Shown here: positions 8,052 to 17,570 of the stretch, in pieces
Numbering within the stretch: the first letter of the stretch is position 1
How the letters are laid out: each line of letters opens with the position of its first letter
Assembly: GCA_023418255.1 (NCBI GenBank)
Contig: JAEZZZ010000025.1
Span: forward strand, 1 to 54,498
DNA length: 54,498 bases
Source: Bacteroidota bacterium
GTDB taxonomy: Bacteria; Bacteroidota; Bacteroidia; Bacteroidales; Dysgonomonadaceae
Direction: 5' to 3'
Notes under the pieces: model-generated
Database searches by the model: none
What the model saw: only the letters and a program-made list of their open reading frames with translations
Told to the model about the DNA's origin: nothing
Made by a program: the position numbers and the translations under genes

Positions 8052-9923
8052 TTATATTGATATTTTTGTTTCGATTGTTTCAGAAATAGTTTTACATTCA
8101 ATTTGTTTTATTTCTTCTTTTTTCCCATAATACAACGATTGCCAAGCCTTCTTTGTTACAAAGTTATTTTCGACAGAAAATATGACCTCATTACTACCTG
8201 TGTGCCAAAGTTGGCGTATTTCCATGTTGGGTGGTTTATGAAGAATTTTATCCTTGATTATCCATGTCGGCTTATTTTTCACTTTATTAACACTACGTAT
8301 ATGCATAATATTTTTATCTATATATGAAAAACATTTTATTTTACCATTAAAGATATACTCGTTCTCAGTTTCTTTAATATCACTTTCTATTGCCTGTGAC
8401 CAATAGAGCCAGATAAATCGGGCTCCTTTCAGCATTTGATCATAGTTGTCGAGCATTACTGTATTGTGAGATTCAGTTCCGGAAAAATATTTCTTAATAT
8501 TTTTTTGTGTATTATATTTATATGAACCTCCATCACACAATATATTTTCACCTTTATGCCATATATCAACATGTAAATTGTCAGCTTGTGAAGGTCGATT
8601 ATTATATTTCCCGCATTTTATGAATGTAAATGATTCCTTTTCGCGAATAAGATAATAGCCGCCTATTTTAAATTCAATAATACCATATATCCTCTTTATT
8701 GGAGGAAAGTTTTTATGAATTTGGATCTTATCATCAATTCCAAGCCATAAACATTCTTCTTTCATAATAGACGATGAAAAAAGAAATTTGCCCGTCAAGA
8801 GTTTATGTAAAGCATTCAGCTGTGGTCGGTAATCCCTATAATCTGTATCAGAAAGAGGAAAGAACCACGCTCCATCATTAGCACCATAGTTTGGTAGATA
8901 CCCTTTATCTTCTTGCATGCATTGATATAAGAAGTTCACACTTTTATATGCTTTATTTTTTACTTCTGTGGAAAATGGTTGACTAGTTTTATCAGTTATT
9001 GAAATACCAAATGATAATAGTTGTATAACCACTCGGTGATAATTCATCGAGAATTGCAAGAACGTTCCATCATTATAAATTTGATATTCAATTTCCTGTT
9101 CAAACCACTTTCGACCAGCTTTTGCCCATTTTTTTGTTTCAGGAATAAAAGGGAATAATATATTGCTTAATGTTAAGAAAAGCGTTTCTGTAATGGCATG
9201 ATTGTTTCTCACAGCAATTCGTGAAAAATCAATATGCTTATACACATGATGAAGCGACCAATAGATTGTATTTTGTATCTTTTTCCAACGTGAGGCTGAA
9301 AGTGCTTCGGAGTTTTTATAAAAATGCAATACATAACACCAATTAAAAATACGCAGTGAGATTTCTTGGCTACAACGCCAATTAGGCCCCTGATTTATAG
9401 GGTTTGAATCAATCCAATTTTCTATTTGTGAAAAAACAAAGTCTGAGTGATCTTCTTCAAAATGGTAATCGTAACGTATGATTGTTAACACCCATGAAAA
9501 GCGTGATTTTTCCCATACATATTTTATGTCACCAGCTTCTTCTGATAAATCAGGTATTTTTGACCAATGTTGTTTGTTGTTATATTGAAATCCAGAGTCA
9601 GGATTAGTTATCCAATCGTAATCCAACCCTATATTTCTCCATTCACAAGAAAAAAACTTTATTTTCCCCGACAAAATATTTTCAGCATCTGATTTTAGTT
9701 GATTATAAGGGCTTTTTATAAAATTAATTTTTTCCCGAACAGGAATGACAAATTCAATAGGATATTTCCGCCATCCGTCACAAGAAATAAAAGTTTTTCT
9801 CTCAGGTTGTATAGGGTGTCGTTTTACAAGTATTCCGACACGTTTTTCAATTTCGTGACAAAGACGATACAAAGTGTATCGCCAACCCATATTACTGATT
9901 ATTTGAAGAGTTTGTTTAACCAT
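8052..9923 (-). CDS. heparinase II/III-family protein
   Basis: This 623-residue protein has the two parts of heparinase II/III-like polysaccharide lyases. An alpha/alpha toroid covers roughly residues 130-380 (NNHAITETLFLTL, FSMNYHRV, YGANDGA). A C-terminal beta-sandwich covers roughly residues 410-600 (DNLHVDIWHKGENILCDGG). Catalytic Asn/His/Tyr candidates are visible in those motifs. I see no signal peptide, so it is probably not exported by Sec, which is odd for a lyase acting on finished polymer. Members encoded in O-antigen loci next to a bi-domain oxidoreductase are known as a recurring pair, but their function is unsettled. Its ATG shares one base with the stop of that oxidoreductase. 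Confidence 0.85.
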   Translation of the reverse strand: MVKQTLQIISNMGWRYTLYRLCHEIEKRVGILVKRHPIQPERKTFISCDGWRKYPIEFVIPVREKINFIKSPYNQLKSDAENILSGKIKFFSCEWRNIGLDYDWITNPDSGFQYNNKQHWSKIPDLSEEAGDIKYVWEKSRFSWVLTIIRYDYHFEEDHSDFVFSQIENWIDSNPINQGPNWRCSQEISLRIFNWCYVLHFYKNSEALSASRWKKIQNTIYWSLHHVYKHIDFSRIAVRNNHAITETLFLTLSNILFPFIPETKKWAKAGRKWFEQEIEYQIYNDGTFLQFSMNYHRVVIQLLSFGISITDKTSQPFSTEVKNKAYKSVNFLYQCMQEDKGYLPNYGANDGAWFFPLSDTDYRDYRPQLNALHKLLTGKFLFSSSIMKEECLWLGIDDKIQIHKNFPPIKRIYGIIEFKIGGYYLIREKESFTFIKCGKYNNRPSQADNLHVDIWHKGENILCDGGSYKYNTQKNIKKYFSGTESHNTVMLDNYDQMLKGARFIWLYWSQAIESDIKETENEYIFNGKIKCFSYIDKNIMHIRSVNKVKNKPTWIIKDKILHKPPNMEIRQLWHTGSNEVIFSVENNFVTKKAWQSLYYGKKEEIKQIECKTISETIETKISI

Positions 9924-12043
9924 TACTTAATTTCAATCCAACGGTTTTCTTTTAAACTGTCTATGCACGCAAATGCCGCTTTTGTCGTATTCACAATGCT
10001 TTCAAACGGAATTAATGCTTCACCCCCTTTGGTGATTTTCTCATTCAAAAGTTCAAATTGTCGTGCATGTCCTTTGTCCATCTTTTTCTTCATGGTTGAA
10101 AAATTTTTAAATCCATAACCTTTCAAATGACGCCAATTATCGAGAATTAATATTTTTTCTTGTGAGAATACTTCAACTCGCTCTTTTGAATATGCTTTTG
10201 AGCCATTTGAGAAATAATTAATTACGGCATTTGAACCATTGGCATAACGCAAAAGGATGCTAGCATTATCTGTGTTTTCCTGAGGATTTGGGCCCAAAGC
10301 ATTCATACAAACGGACACGACATCGCTACCTGCAATAAAAGAACATAAATCAATGAAATGGCATGCTTCTCCTACGATACGCCCCCCACCAACTTTTAAG
10401 TCGTGCACCCACACATCTGCCGGGATAAATCCGGCATTCATTGTTGCAATAATGTTTTTGGGACCATTTCCTGTTAAGGATTTAATTTTTTCTGCAAATG
10501 ATGAAAAACGACGATTGAAACCAACGGTAAGCGTTACATTATCTGATGCGTTTGCATAAGCAACTTCAATTTCTTTTAATTCATCTTTTGTTAAACACAA
10601 TGGTTTCTCTACAAATATGCTTTTTCCTGCATTCAAGGTTTCTAATATCATGGATGCGTGCAAATTGTGTCGGGTAGTAATCAAAATCATATCCACTTCG
10701 TTGTCATTGAGTATGGTTCGATAATCAGAAGTGGCGTACTCGGCATTTGCTTTCTGTGCCAGCATTTTTGCATTTAATCCTTGTGCGCTGGCAATGTATT
10801 TGATTTTTGCTTTGGCTTTCATCAATGCCGGCAACATGGTGGCTGAAGTGAAATTGCCTGCTCCCACAATACCCATTTTGCCTTTTCCTTGAGCAAATGT
10901 TTTTTCCGTTACCTTGACTGTTGATTTATTCTCACTGGTTTCTGGATAATGGATTATTGAGGCAATAGATCCATGCTTGCGCATATCTCCATAGATTTCG
11001 TTGTAATTTTCTAATTCCACTTTTTCTGTTATCAATGGTTTTACATTTAATTGCCCCATTGATATTGCTTGAAGTATGGTTTCGAAATTCCGTTTTTCTG
11101 TCCAACGCACGTAAGGTAATGGATAATCAATTCCCTTGTTTTCATAATCCTCATCATAACGACCCGGACCATAAGAACATGACACCTGAAATGTCAATTC
11201 TTTTTTATAAAAATCATCTCTTTGAATGTCTAATCCAATTACACCGACTAAAACAATTCGCCCACGTTTTCTTGACATTTCGGCTGCTTCGTGGATGACA
11301 TCATTACTTTTAGTGGATGCTGCAATTAGTACTCCATCTGCCCCAACGTTAGCGGTTTGTTCCAACACGAATTTAATGGGGTCAACACCTTTAGACGGAT
11401 TAATCGCAATAATTCCTTTAGAAGATGCAATATCTACTTTTTGTTGATCAAAATCTACTCCGATAACCTTACAGCCGTTTGCTTTTAATAATTCAGCAGA
11501 GATCAACCCTATTAAGCCTAATCCTATTACGACTACTGTCTCTCCTAATTGAGGCTTTAATAATCGAATTCCTTGTAGACCTATTGACCCGATTACGGTA
11601 AATGCAGCTTCTTCATTGGAAACGTTTTCAGGAATTTTTACCACAAGATTTTTAGGGACACAAACAAATTCAGCATGTGGTCCATTGGATGCTACTCGAT
11701 CACCAACAACAAATTCAGTAACTCCTTCTCCAACTGCTACTACTTTGCCTACGTTGCAATAACCTAAAGGGATTGGTTGCCCTAACTTATTGAACACTGT
11801 TTCTAATGTTGGGGTTAATCCATCTGTTTTAATTTTATCTAAAACTTGTTTTACTTTGTCTGGTTGTTGACGTGCTTTATCTATGATATTGGCTTTGCCG
11901 AATTCTACTAACATTCGCTCTGTGCCTAAAGACACTAATGAACATATAGATTGAATTAAAACGTATCCTCGTTTCACTTGCGGCACGGGTACATCTTCTA
12001 ATATAGTCTGTCCTGTTTTAAATGATTGGATTATTTGTTTCAT
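9923..12043 (-). CDS. bi-domain oxidoreductase (zinc-type ADH + Gfo/Idh/MocA)
   Basis: This 706-residue protein fuses two dehydrogenases. Residues 1 to about 360 are a medium-chain alcohol-dehydrogenase-like unit with a GroES-like part (PLGYCNVGKVVAVGEGV, GDRVASNG) and a Rossmann motif (VIGLGLIGLISAELLKANG). Residues about 390-700 are a Gfo/Idh/MocA unit with GIVGAGNFTSATMLPAL and the dinucleotide/substrate motif FVEKPLCL. Such fusions recur in polysaccharide loci and probably oxidise or epimerise a sugar nucleotide, though the substrate is not established. It is the first gene of the unit that runs down to the PglE-like aminotransferase, behind a promoter at 12211-12241. Confidence 0.88.
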   Translation of the reverse strand: MKQIIQSFKTGQTILEDVPVPQVKRGYVLIQSICSLVSLGTERMLVEFGKANIIDKARQQPDKVKQVLDKIKTDGLTPTLETVFNKLGQPIPLGYCNVGKVVAVGEGVTEFVVGDRVASNGPHAEFVCVPKNLVVKIPENVSNEEAAFTVIGSIGLQGIRLLKPQLGETVVVIGLGLIGLISAELLKANGCKVIGVDFDQQKVDIASSKGIIAINPSKGVDPIKFVLEQTANVGADGVLIAASTKSNDVIHEAAEMSRKRGRIVLVGVIGLDIQRDDFYKKELTFQVSCSYGPGRYDEDYENKGIDYPLPYVRWTEKRNFETILQAISMGQLNVKPLITEKVELENYNEIYGDMRKHGSIASIIHYPETSENKSTVKVTEKTFAQGKGKMGIVGAGNFTSATMLPALMKAKAKIKYIASAQGLNAKMLAQKANAEYATSDYRTILNDNEVDMILITTRHNLHASMILETLNAGKSIFVEKPLCLTKDELKEIEVAYANASDNVTLTVGFNRRFSSFAEKIKSLTGNGPKNIIATMNAGFIPADVWVHDLKVGGGRIVGEACHFIDLCSFIAGSDVVSVCMNALGPNPQENTDNASILLRYANGSNAVINYFSNGSKAYSKERVEVFSQEKILILDNWRHLKGYGFKNFSTMKKKMDKGHARQFELLNEKITKGGEALIPFESIVNTTKAAFACIDSLKENRWIEIK

Positions 12044-12210
12044 AAATTAATCAATTTATTTGTGATATTACAAATTTTAGTTTAGCTGATTTTGTTCTTT
12101 CTAATTTATCAAAATATTGAATTTCATATTCAATATTATTCCCTAAATACGACCTAGCTTCTCTTTTTTTATTTACCCATAGGAAATCACATAGAACCAT
12201 TTTTGTATTG

Positions 12211-12241
12211 CAAAGATAATCTTTTGTATCTACTTTTGCAA
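12211..12241 (-). promoter_or_regulatory. promoter of the oxidoreductase-to-PglE operon
   Basis: On the minus strand this reads TTG (12241-12239), 20 bases, TATCTTTG (12218-12211), an exact Bacteroidota-type promoter. Transcription would start near 12204 and leave a leader of about 160 bases. The 235-bp gap between wzy and the oxidoreductase gene that contains it has no gene. Confidence 0.7.
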
Positions 12242-12278
12242 TGCAGGAACAACGGACGGATTCTTATACCGTAAGTTG

Positions 12279-13526
12279 TTAGATGTATTGGCACTGATCA
12301 TCATTAAGTTTTATATTATTAAAAAAACCACATAAGAATCCAAACAAGATAGCTGTGTATGGGGCTCTTATAGGAACATTTACATTACATGAAATTAAAA
12401 TCAAACAGAATAGAACAAAAGAAAATCCATATATACAGTCCTGCATACTAGTATTTTTATATAATTTTACATTCTTTACAATATTGCATAATGTCTTAAT
12501 TATAAGAATAACAAAAATAGCTAAGCCCAAAGCTCCTGATCGAAGTAGAATTTCTAAATATTGATTATGAGGCGAACGAAAATCACCTAAATCCATCAAA
12601 TATCCAGTTCCTATAAGTAATTTAAAATCTTTTTTAGAGTTGGAAAAAACTTCATGTATAGCCCCCGTTCTGCCTGCTGTAATATCTCCAGATTTTTTCA
12701 AGTTTTTTATTTTTGTTAAAAAAATAGCTGAGTCAAGCATCTCTTTAATTGGATCTATAAAATAAATAACTAAACTACTTATAATAAAAGCTATTATAAT
12801 AAACTTACCCAACGCCAAGATTGATTCTTTCTTTATAAATAATATAAAAGCAAAGATAATACCCAATAAACAAATAAAAATAGCCTCTCTTGCTGCGACC
12901 ATAAATACATTTATCAAGAGAATAAAAGAATAAATGTACTTATATCTTAAACTTGACATCAATGAGAAAATAAACAAACAGGCTAAAACGGTTGGATAGT
13001 ATACAAACTTTTGATAAATTGAGAACAAACCAAATATACTATCCTCACCTCTATTAACAAACGAGCCTATAAAGCCAAGAGAAACAAATGATGAAAGGAG
13101 ATGAGCAAGAGAGAATAAAGTAAAAATGACAACCATTTTATCCAATACTTTATTTAAATTCTTTTCGAGCAGAACAGGTTTTAATGAGTATCCTACGCAA
13201 AAAGAGATGGTCAATGGAATAATAGAAATAATTAATAAATTTGGGTTCATACTACTCCCAGAAAAGATAATGGTTATTAGAAATATTAAAAATGAATAGA
13301 TCAAATTAATTAGAATTATAAGGTTTTCTTTAATTAATAAAGTCTTAAAGAAACGCATATCAGCTAAAAAGGCAACTATAAAAAAGATTAATGAAACTGG
13401 AAGTGCAAATAGATCATCAAATGAGCTCCCCTTAAAAAAACCTCTAGTAGTAAAGAAAACAGGTATGGGAATAATATAAATTAAGAATCTCCATTTAGTT
13501 TTCTGCGATAAACTCATATTACACAA
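12279..13526 (-). CDS. O-antigen polymerase/ligase-like membrane protein (Wzy_C)
   Basis: This 415-residue, very hydrophobic protein has about ten to twelve membrane segments spread over its length. Near residue 320 it has the Wzy_C-type block GTGYLMDLGDFRSPHNQYLE, with the periplasmic His expected in O-antigen ligases and polymerases. It probably polymerises undecaprenyl-linked repeat units (Wzy role) on the periplasmic side, because a Wzx flippase gene lies 2 bp upstream and the Wzz-like and SLBB export genes are in the same locus. WaaL-type ligase is the alternative, since sequence alone rarely separates the two. Base composition is very AT-rich, typical for this gene class. Confidence 0.82.
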   Translation of the reverse strand: MCNMSLSQKTKWRFLIYIIPIPVFFTTRGFFKGSSFDDLFALPVSLIFFIVAFLADMRFFKTLLIKENLIILINLIYSFLIFLITIIFSGSSMNPNLLIISIIPLTISFCVGYSLKPVLLEKNLNKVLDKMVVIFTLFSLAHLLSSFVSLGFIGSFVNRGEDSIFGLFSIYQKFVYYPTVLACLFIFSLMSSLRYKYIYSFILLINVFMVAAREAIFICLLGIIFAFILFIKKESILALGKFIIIAFIISSLVIYFIDPIKEMLDSAIFLTKIKNLKKSGDITAGRTGAIHEVFSNSKKDFKLLIGTGYLMDLGDFRSPHNQYLEILLRSGALGLAIFVILIIKTLCNIVKNVKLYKNTSMQDCIYGFSFVLFCLILISCNVNVPIRAPYTAILFGFLCGFFNNIKLNDDQCQYI

Positions 13527-13528
13527 CT

Positions 13529-14809
13529 TTAATTTATTAACTTCTTCTTAATAGTATTATTTACGAGCAAATGCGAATATAATGTTATACATAGATTAAC
13601 AATAATTATTCCGATTATCATAGTCTCTATATTAAAATAAATCAACGTTCCTGTAACTACGATACCTGTAAAAATCATATTTAAGAAGTTTACTAAGTTT
13701 GACAGATTACTCTTTCCACTTGAAAGAAAAAAGGCAGCATTAATTGCATTTAAACATTTAAAAAACCATACACCCAACAGAAACATAAGATAATGAACTC
13801 CTTCATCAAATTTATTGTTATATATTAGTTTAATGAAAATTGGGAGAAATATATAAAGAGCAATTAGAAATAAAATTGCACTTATTAAAAGGATTCGATT
13901 ATATTTTTTCAGCAAATAAGTAGTTGACATATAATCATTTTTATATTTAGCTAAATAAGGAACTGCCACTTGAACGACTGTTCCTTGCACCATATTCAAA
14001 CCCATTATAAAAATTGCAGCAAAACTATACTGCCCGATAGTTGTTAATTGATCTTTAAAATAGAAGCTTAACAGGATTATATCAAAATCGGAAGCTATCA
14101 TTCCAAAAAAATTTGTACCCAAACCATGAATTCCGATTTTAAAGTGATCTCCAATCTGTGTAATCAGATTAGGAATTCTTCTAATAATATAGAAATTAAA
14201 CTCTTTTTTTACGAAAAAGATATTAATAATTAATGAGAAAAACAATCCTATACATGTTCCTGCAAAAAAGCCATAAAACCCTCTCAAATAAGTTAACAAC
14301 ACGATTAAACCAATTGATAACAGTTTAGTAGTACTGACCAAAATTGAATATTTTTTAAATATCTTAGAAGATTGAATGAAGGCAGTATAAACTGCAATTA
14401 TAGCCGTGAAAATCACAAGAAAAGAGTACTTATCAAATAGTATTTTAACTTCTGAAATTTTTGTCCATATACCAAATTGATTTGCAAAAAGAAATAAAAA
14501 CAATACGATAAAAGAAATTGGTACAACAGCATACAAAGCAATTGAAAAATGCTTGAACTTCTGCTGCAATTCTTGGCTACCAGAACAAAAAATAAGTGCT
14601 GACGTACTAAATCCCATACCCGCAATTAAAGATAGAATTTGTGTATAACTCTGGAATATTTTAATATAGCCTAATTGTATATCTGTTAACACTTTTGCAA
14701 CAAATAGTTGAGAGCCGAAAGCAGCTAAGGCTATCAGCACATTAGCTATAAAAACATGAAAGAAACCTTTATTCCATGTATTGTATAAAAAATCAATTAT
14801 CTTTTTCAA
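13529..14809 (-). CDS. wzx: Wzx-type oligosaccharide flippase
   Basis: This 426-residue polytopic protein of the MATE/MOP superfamily should move the lipid-linked repeat unit across the inner membrane. About twelve membrane segments are visible. The opening segment (NVLIALAAFGSQLFVAKVLT) and the stretch QLGYIKIFQSYTQILSLIAG are typical of Polysacc_synt-family flippases. The start overlaps the end of the interrupted glycosyltransferase gene by 17 bp, and wzy follows after 2 bp, so the three genes are one transcript. AT content is high, as in its neighbours. Confidence 0.87.
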   Translation of the reverse strand: MKKIIDFLYNTWNKGFFHVFIANVLIALAAFGSQLFVAKVLTDIQLGYIKIFQSYTQILSLIAGMGFSTSALIFCSGSQELQQKFKHFSIALYAVVPISFIVLFLFLFANQFGIWTKISEVKILFDKYSFLVIFTAIIAVYTAFIQSSKIFKKYSILVSTTKLLSIGLIVLLTYLRGFYGFFAGTCIGLFFSLIINIFFVKKEFNFYIIRRIPNLITQIGDHFKIGIHGLGTNFFGMIASDFDIILLSFYFKDQLTTIGQYSFAAIFIMGLNMVQGTVVQVAVPYLAKYKNDYMSTTYLLKKYNRILLISAILFLIALYIFLPIFIKLIYNNKFDEGVHYLMFLLGVWFFKCLNAINAAFFLSSGKSNLSNLVNFLNMIFTGIVVTGTLIYFNIETMIIGIIIVNLCITLYSHLLVNNTIKKKLIN

Positions 14810-15892
14810 ACTTTAATAATAATTGTGTGAGATTATTCTCAAATTTATATTTACTTTGAATTATATTTTTTATTTGAATTTTTTCTTTATCACTCCTAAT
14901 ATTAACGCCCAATATTTTATTCTTCATTTCTACTGCTATCGCTTTTGCATCTAAAGGAGTAAGTTCCAAATCAAAACCAAAGAAACTCTTAATATATTTA
15001 TATGGAGGAATGTCGGAAATAATTAAATCTTTTTTATTAATAAGTGGTTCAAAAATTGTTGTCGAAATGCCGTCTCTTTCAGCTATTTGTAAACCACAAT
15101 CAATATTTCTCCATATCAAATTCAAATCTTCTGTTTTAAAGAACTTGGTTTTAGGAAGAATAATAATATTTTCTGTTAGACGATAATTTGATATTAAATT
15201 ATTTAAAAACTCAAATCTCTTATTGTCAATAACATTTCCCCCGATAAAATACACTTTATACGGAGGAAGCTCTTCTTCATCGTTTAATATACGGACAGCT
15301 TCTATGACAAGGTCATGTCGACTTGAATTAGTGAAGGATTTAGGATAATAAAAGTTATAGCTATCTTTATCTATTTTGTTGATAAGATTGGCAATCTCTT
15401 TGTCTGGATATTCAGAGATCTTATAGAAATCTTCATTTAAGCCCATCGGAAAAATAAGAATCTTTTCTTTTAATTTTGTATTCAATAAATCAGCGATACC
15501 ATACCAGCCACAATGAATTATATTGAAAAATGACAGTGCTTTAGTCGTTAGGTATCCTTTCAAATTTTTCTCTTTTGTCCTTCTAGGTAATTCCTCACTA
15601 TAAGGATAAATAACTAATTTAGTTTTTGAACGTATAAATAATTTTAATATGGCAACAATATATAATAATCGCCCCCCCCCATAAGCCAAATAATATCATA
15701 TTTATGAGCATTAAAAAACAGATGAATTAACTTAGTAGGGATAGAAAAAAATTTAAGATTTTTAAATTGGCTACTAAAATTATCATTATTGTGATAATAA
15801 AAATCTACCTGATGTTTATTTTGTTTATCAAAATAAATTAAGTAAGGTATGATATTGTGCCCATAGCCTGGGCCAATTAATGCTATTTTCAT
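14793..15892 (-). pseudogene. glycosyltransferase interrupted at a G9 tract (possible ON/OFF gene)
   Basis: Two frames together make one protein of about 365 residues. The first (from ATG at 15892, MKIALIGPGYGHN) ends soon after WLMGGG. The second starts in the other frame at GGGRLLYIVAILKLF and continues to the stop at 14793. The break is exactly at nine G on the minus strand (15672-15680). Ten G, or seven, would join the frames as MGGGRLLYIV. The C-terminal part has a GT-B donor-side pattern with ERDGISTTIFEPLI, the E-x7-E motif of retaining GT4/GT1-type enzymes. As written the gene is off. A weak TTG at 15689 could re-start translation of the C-terminal part. Sequencing error in the homopolymer is the main alternative. 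Confidence 0.8.
15672..15680 (-). repeat. G9 homopolymer inside glycosyltransferase gene
   Basis: Nine consecutive C on the plus strand (G on the coding strand) lie in an otherwise very AT-rich gene, exactly where the reading frame breaks. Poly-G tracts of this length are prone to slipped-strand mispairing. Confidence 0.9.
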
Positions 15893-15904
15893 TACCAATT
15901 GCTC

Positions 15905-16948
15905 TTATATAGTTAATTCTTTCAAATAAATATCCCATTCACCTATATCTTTCCATGATTTTTCACTTACCGGAAAAACACCAACTCTTCCATTCCTGTT
16001 TTTTACTTTCTCTATAAGATGAGTTATATGAAAAAACTCATTATTAGGAATCTCATCTATTAAATGTGGTTCTAATATGTACATACCACTATTTATTTTG
16101 AAAGTAAGATTAGGTTTTTCTATCAAATCGATTAACTCTCCTTTTTTTCCTGATTGAATCGTACCATAGGGAATATTGTAGCTTTTCATTGCGGCAATTA
16201 CAGTAATTTCGTTTTTATTATGTCTATGATAATCCAAAATCTCTGAATAATCTTGTTCTATAAGAATATCGCAGTTAGTGACAAAAAATGTATCATTTAT
16301 CTTACCTTTTAATAATGATAAACTGCCTGCTGTTCCCATAGGTTTATCCTCTTTGAAATATAATAATTTGTAAGGCAAATTTTGCTCACTTAAATAATAC
16401 TCTATCAGTTTAGCTTTGTAATTTACAGATATGAAAAAATGATTGCAACCGTGATAATGAAACCGATCGAATATATGTTCAATAATCGTCTTATTTCTAA
16501 TAGGGATTAATGGCTTAGGTATGACATTAGTCAATGGTCTTAATCTAGTTCCAAAACCACCCGCCATTATAACAACAGGTAATTTAAATTGATTTCTGGG
16601 TGGTAAAGGAAAATTTTCAAATAAGTCCTCCCAGTAAATGACTTTTACAAGTTTCTTTTTATTGTCTAATACAGGCATAAATTCTGCCCTAATCTGAAAC
16701 ATTTTCTTTTTAATTGATTCTATACTTTCATTATGTCTAGCAAGAATAATGTCTTTTCTCAATATTTCTTCAATCGGTGTGTTTAGATCGATGTTATTAA
16801 TTATGGCTCTCTGTATGTCCCCAATGCTTAGTAACCCTATGAATTCAGAATCCAAAAAAACCATTAGTAGTTTTCTTTTTTTAGAATCCATTTGTTTTAA
16901 TGCATTTATAATACTACTATCAGCTTTTATTATTAAATTATCATACAT
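15905..16948 (-). CDS. CBS-domain sugar-1-phosphate nucleotidyltransferase (PtmE-like)
   Basis: This 347-residue protein has a pair of CBS domains in about residues 1-115 (QMDSKKRKLLMVFLDSEFIG, GLLSIGDIQRAI), followed by a NTP_transferase domain from about residue 125 that opens with the pyrophosphorylase signature VIMAGGFGTRLRPLT and KPLIPI. The layout matches Campylobacter PtmE, which makes GDP-GlcN for legionaminic-acid synthesis. Here it probably activates a hexosamine- or amino-sugar-1-phosphate; the nucleotide used is not certain. It overlaps the acetyltransferase gene by 8 bp. No legionaminate synthase, hydrolysing epimerase or CMP-transferase is in the window. Confidence 0.87.
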   Translation of the reverse strand: MYDNLIIKADSSIINALKQMDSKKRKLLMVFLDSEFIGLLSIGDIQRAIINNIDLNTPIEEILRKDIILARHNESIESIKKKMFQIRAEFMPVLDNKKKLVKVIYWEDLFENFPLPPRNQFKLPVVIMAGGFGTRLRPLTNVIPKPLIPIRNKTIIEHIFDRFHYHGCNHFFISVNYKAKLIEYYLSEQNLPYKLLYFKEDKPMGTAGSLSLLKGKINDTFFVTNCDILIEQDYSEILDYHRHNKNEITVIAAMKSYNIPYGTIQSGKKGELIDLIEKPNLTFKINSGMYILEPHLIDEIPNNEFFHITHLIEKVKNRNGRVGVFPVSEKSWKDIGEWDIYLKELTI

Positions 16949-17570
16949 TGCTTTTTGTTTTTATTAAAGGTTTAGCAGGACAACCAACAACGGTTGTGCC
17001 TCTTGATACATCTTTAGTAACTACAGCCCCTGCACCAACCACTGAATGGGCATCTAAATTAATTTGCGGCAATATTGTGGAGCTAGCACCTATATAAACA
17101 TTATTTTTTATATTTAAATGACCTAATAAAACACTGTTTGGAGCAACTGTTGTAAAATCACCTAAATTCACATCATGCATAATATTGGCATTCGTATTAA
17201 TTTTAACAAATTTACCAATTTTTGTATAAGATGAAATATTAACACCATTTTGAATAACGCACCCTATATCTATGGAGGCTGTTTTTGACACAATTGCTCT
17301 TTTGCCAATTAATGTGTAAAATCTAAAGCCGATATTTTCATATAATGAAACTAACTTTTCTCGAATATTTGGATTATCCGGACTAATTATAAGAGGAATA
17401 TCTTTGTATTTCTTATAAAGGATATCGGCATCTTCATCTGTACCTATTATAGGATAGCCGAAATAAGTTATTTCTTTGATATTATCAATAATTCCTATTA
17501 TTTTTAAATTTTGCTCTTCACAGAGTTCAATTATTTCATGAAACCCTCCTACAAGAATCACTTTATTCAT
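16941..17570 (-). CDS. PglD/NeuD-like sugar O/N-acetyltransferase
   Basis: This 209-residue acyltransferase has an N-terminal Rossmann-like sugar-nucleotide part (VILVGGFHEIIELCEEQNL) and a C-terminal left-handed beta-helix from about residue 85 built of hexapeptide repeats (IGCVIQNGVNISSYTKIGKF, HDVNLGDFTTVAP, VVGAGAVVTKDV). Like PglD, it should acetylate the 4-amino group of a UDP-sugar with acetyl-CoA. The catalytic His candidate is in NIMHDVNLGD. The gene overlaps the aminotransferase upstream by 8 bp, which fits the order transamination then acetylation. Confidence 0.88.
   Translation of the reverse strand: MNKVILVGGFHEIIELCEEQNLKIIGIIDNIKEITYFGYPIIGTDEDADILYKKYKDIPLIISPDNPNIREKLVSLYENIGFRFYTLIGKRAIVSKTASIDIGCVIQNGVNISSYTKIGKFVKINTNANIMHDVNLGDFTTVAPNSVLLGHLNIKNNVYIGASSTILPQINLDAHSVVGAGAVVTKDVSRGTTVVGCPAKPLIKTKSNV

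Noticed and set aside
15644..15898. Separate small gene of 84 codons before the glycosyltransferase
   Set aside because: Its sequence is the normal N-terminal half-domain of a GT-B enzyme and runs into the larger frame exactly at the G9 tract, so it is part of one interrupted gene.
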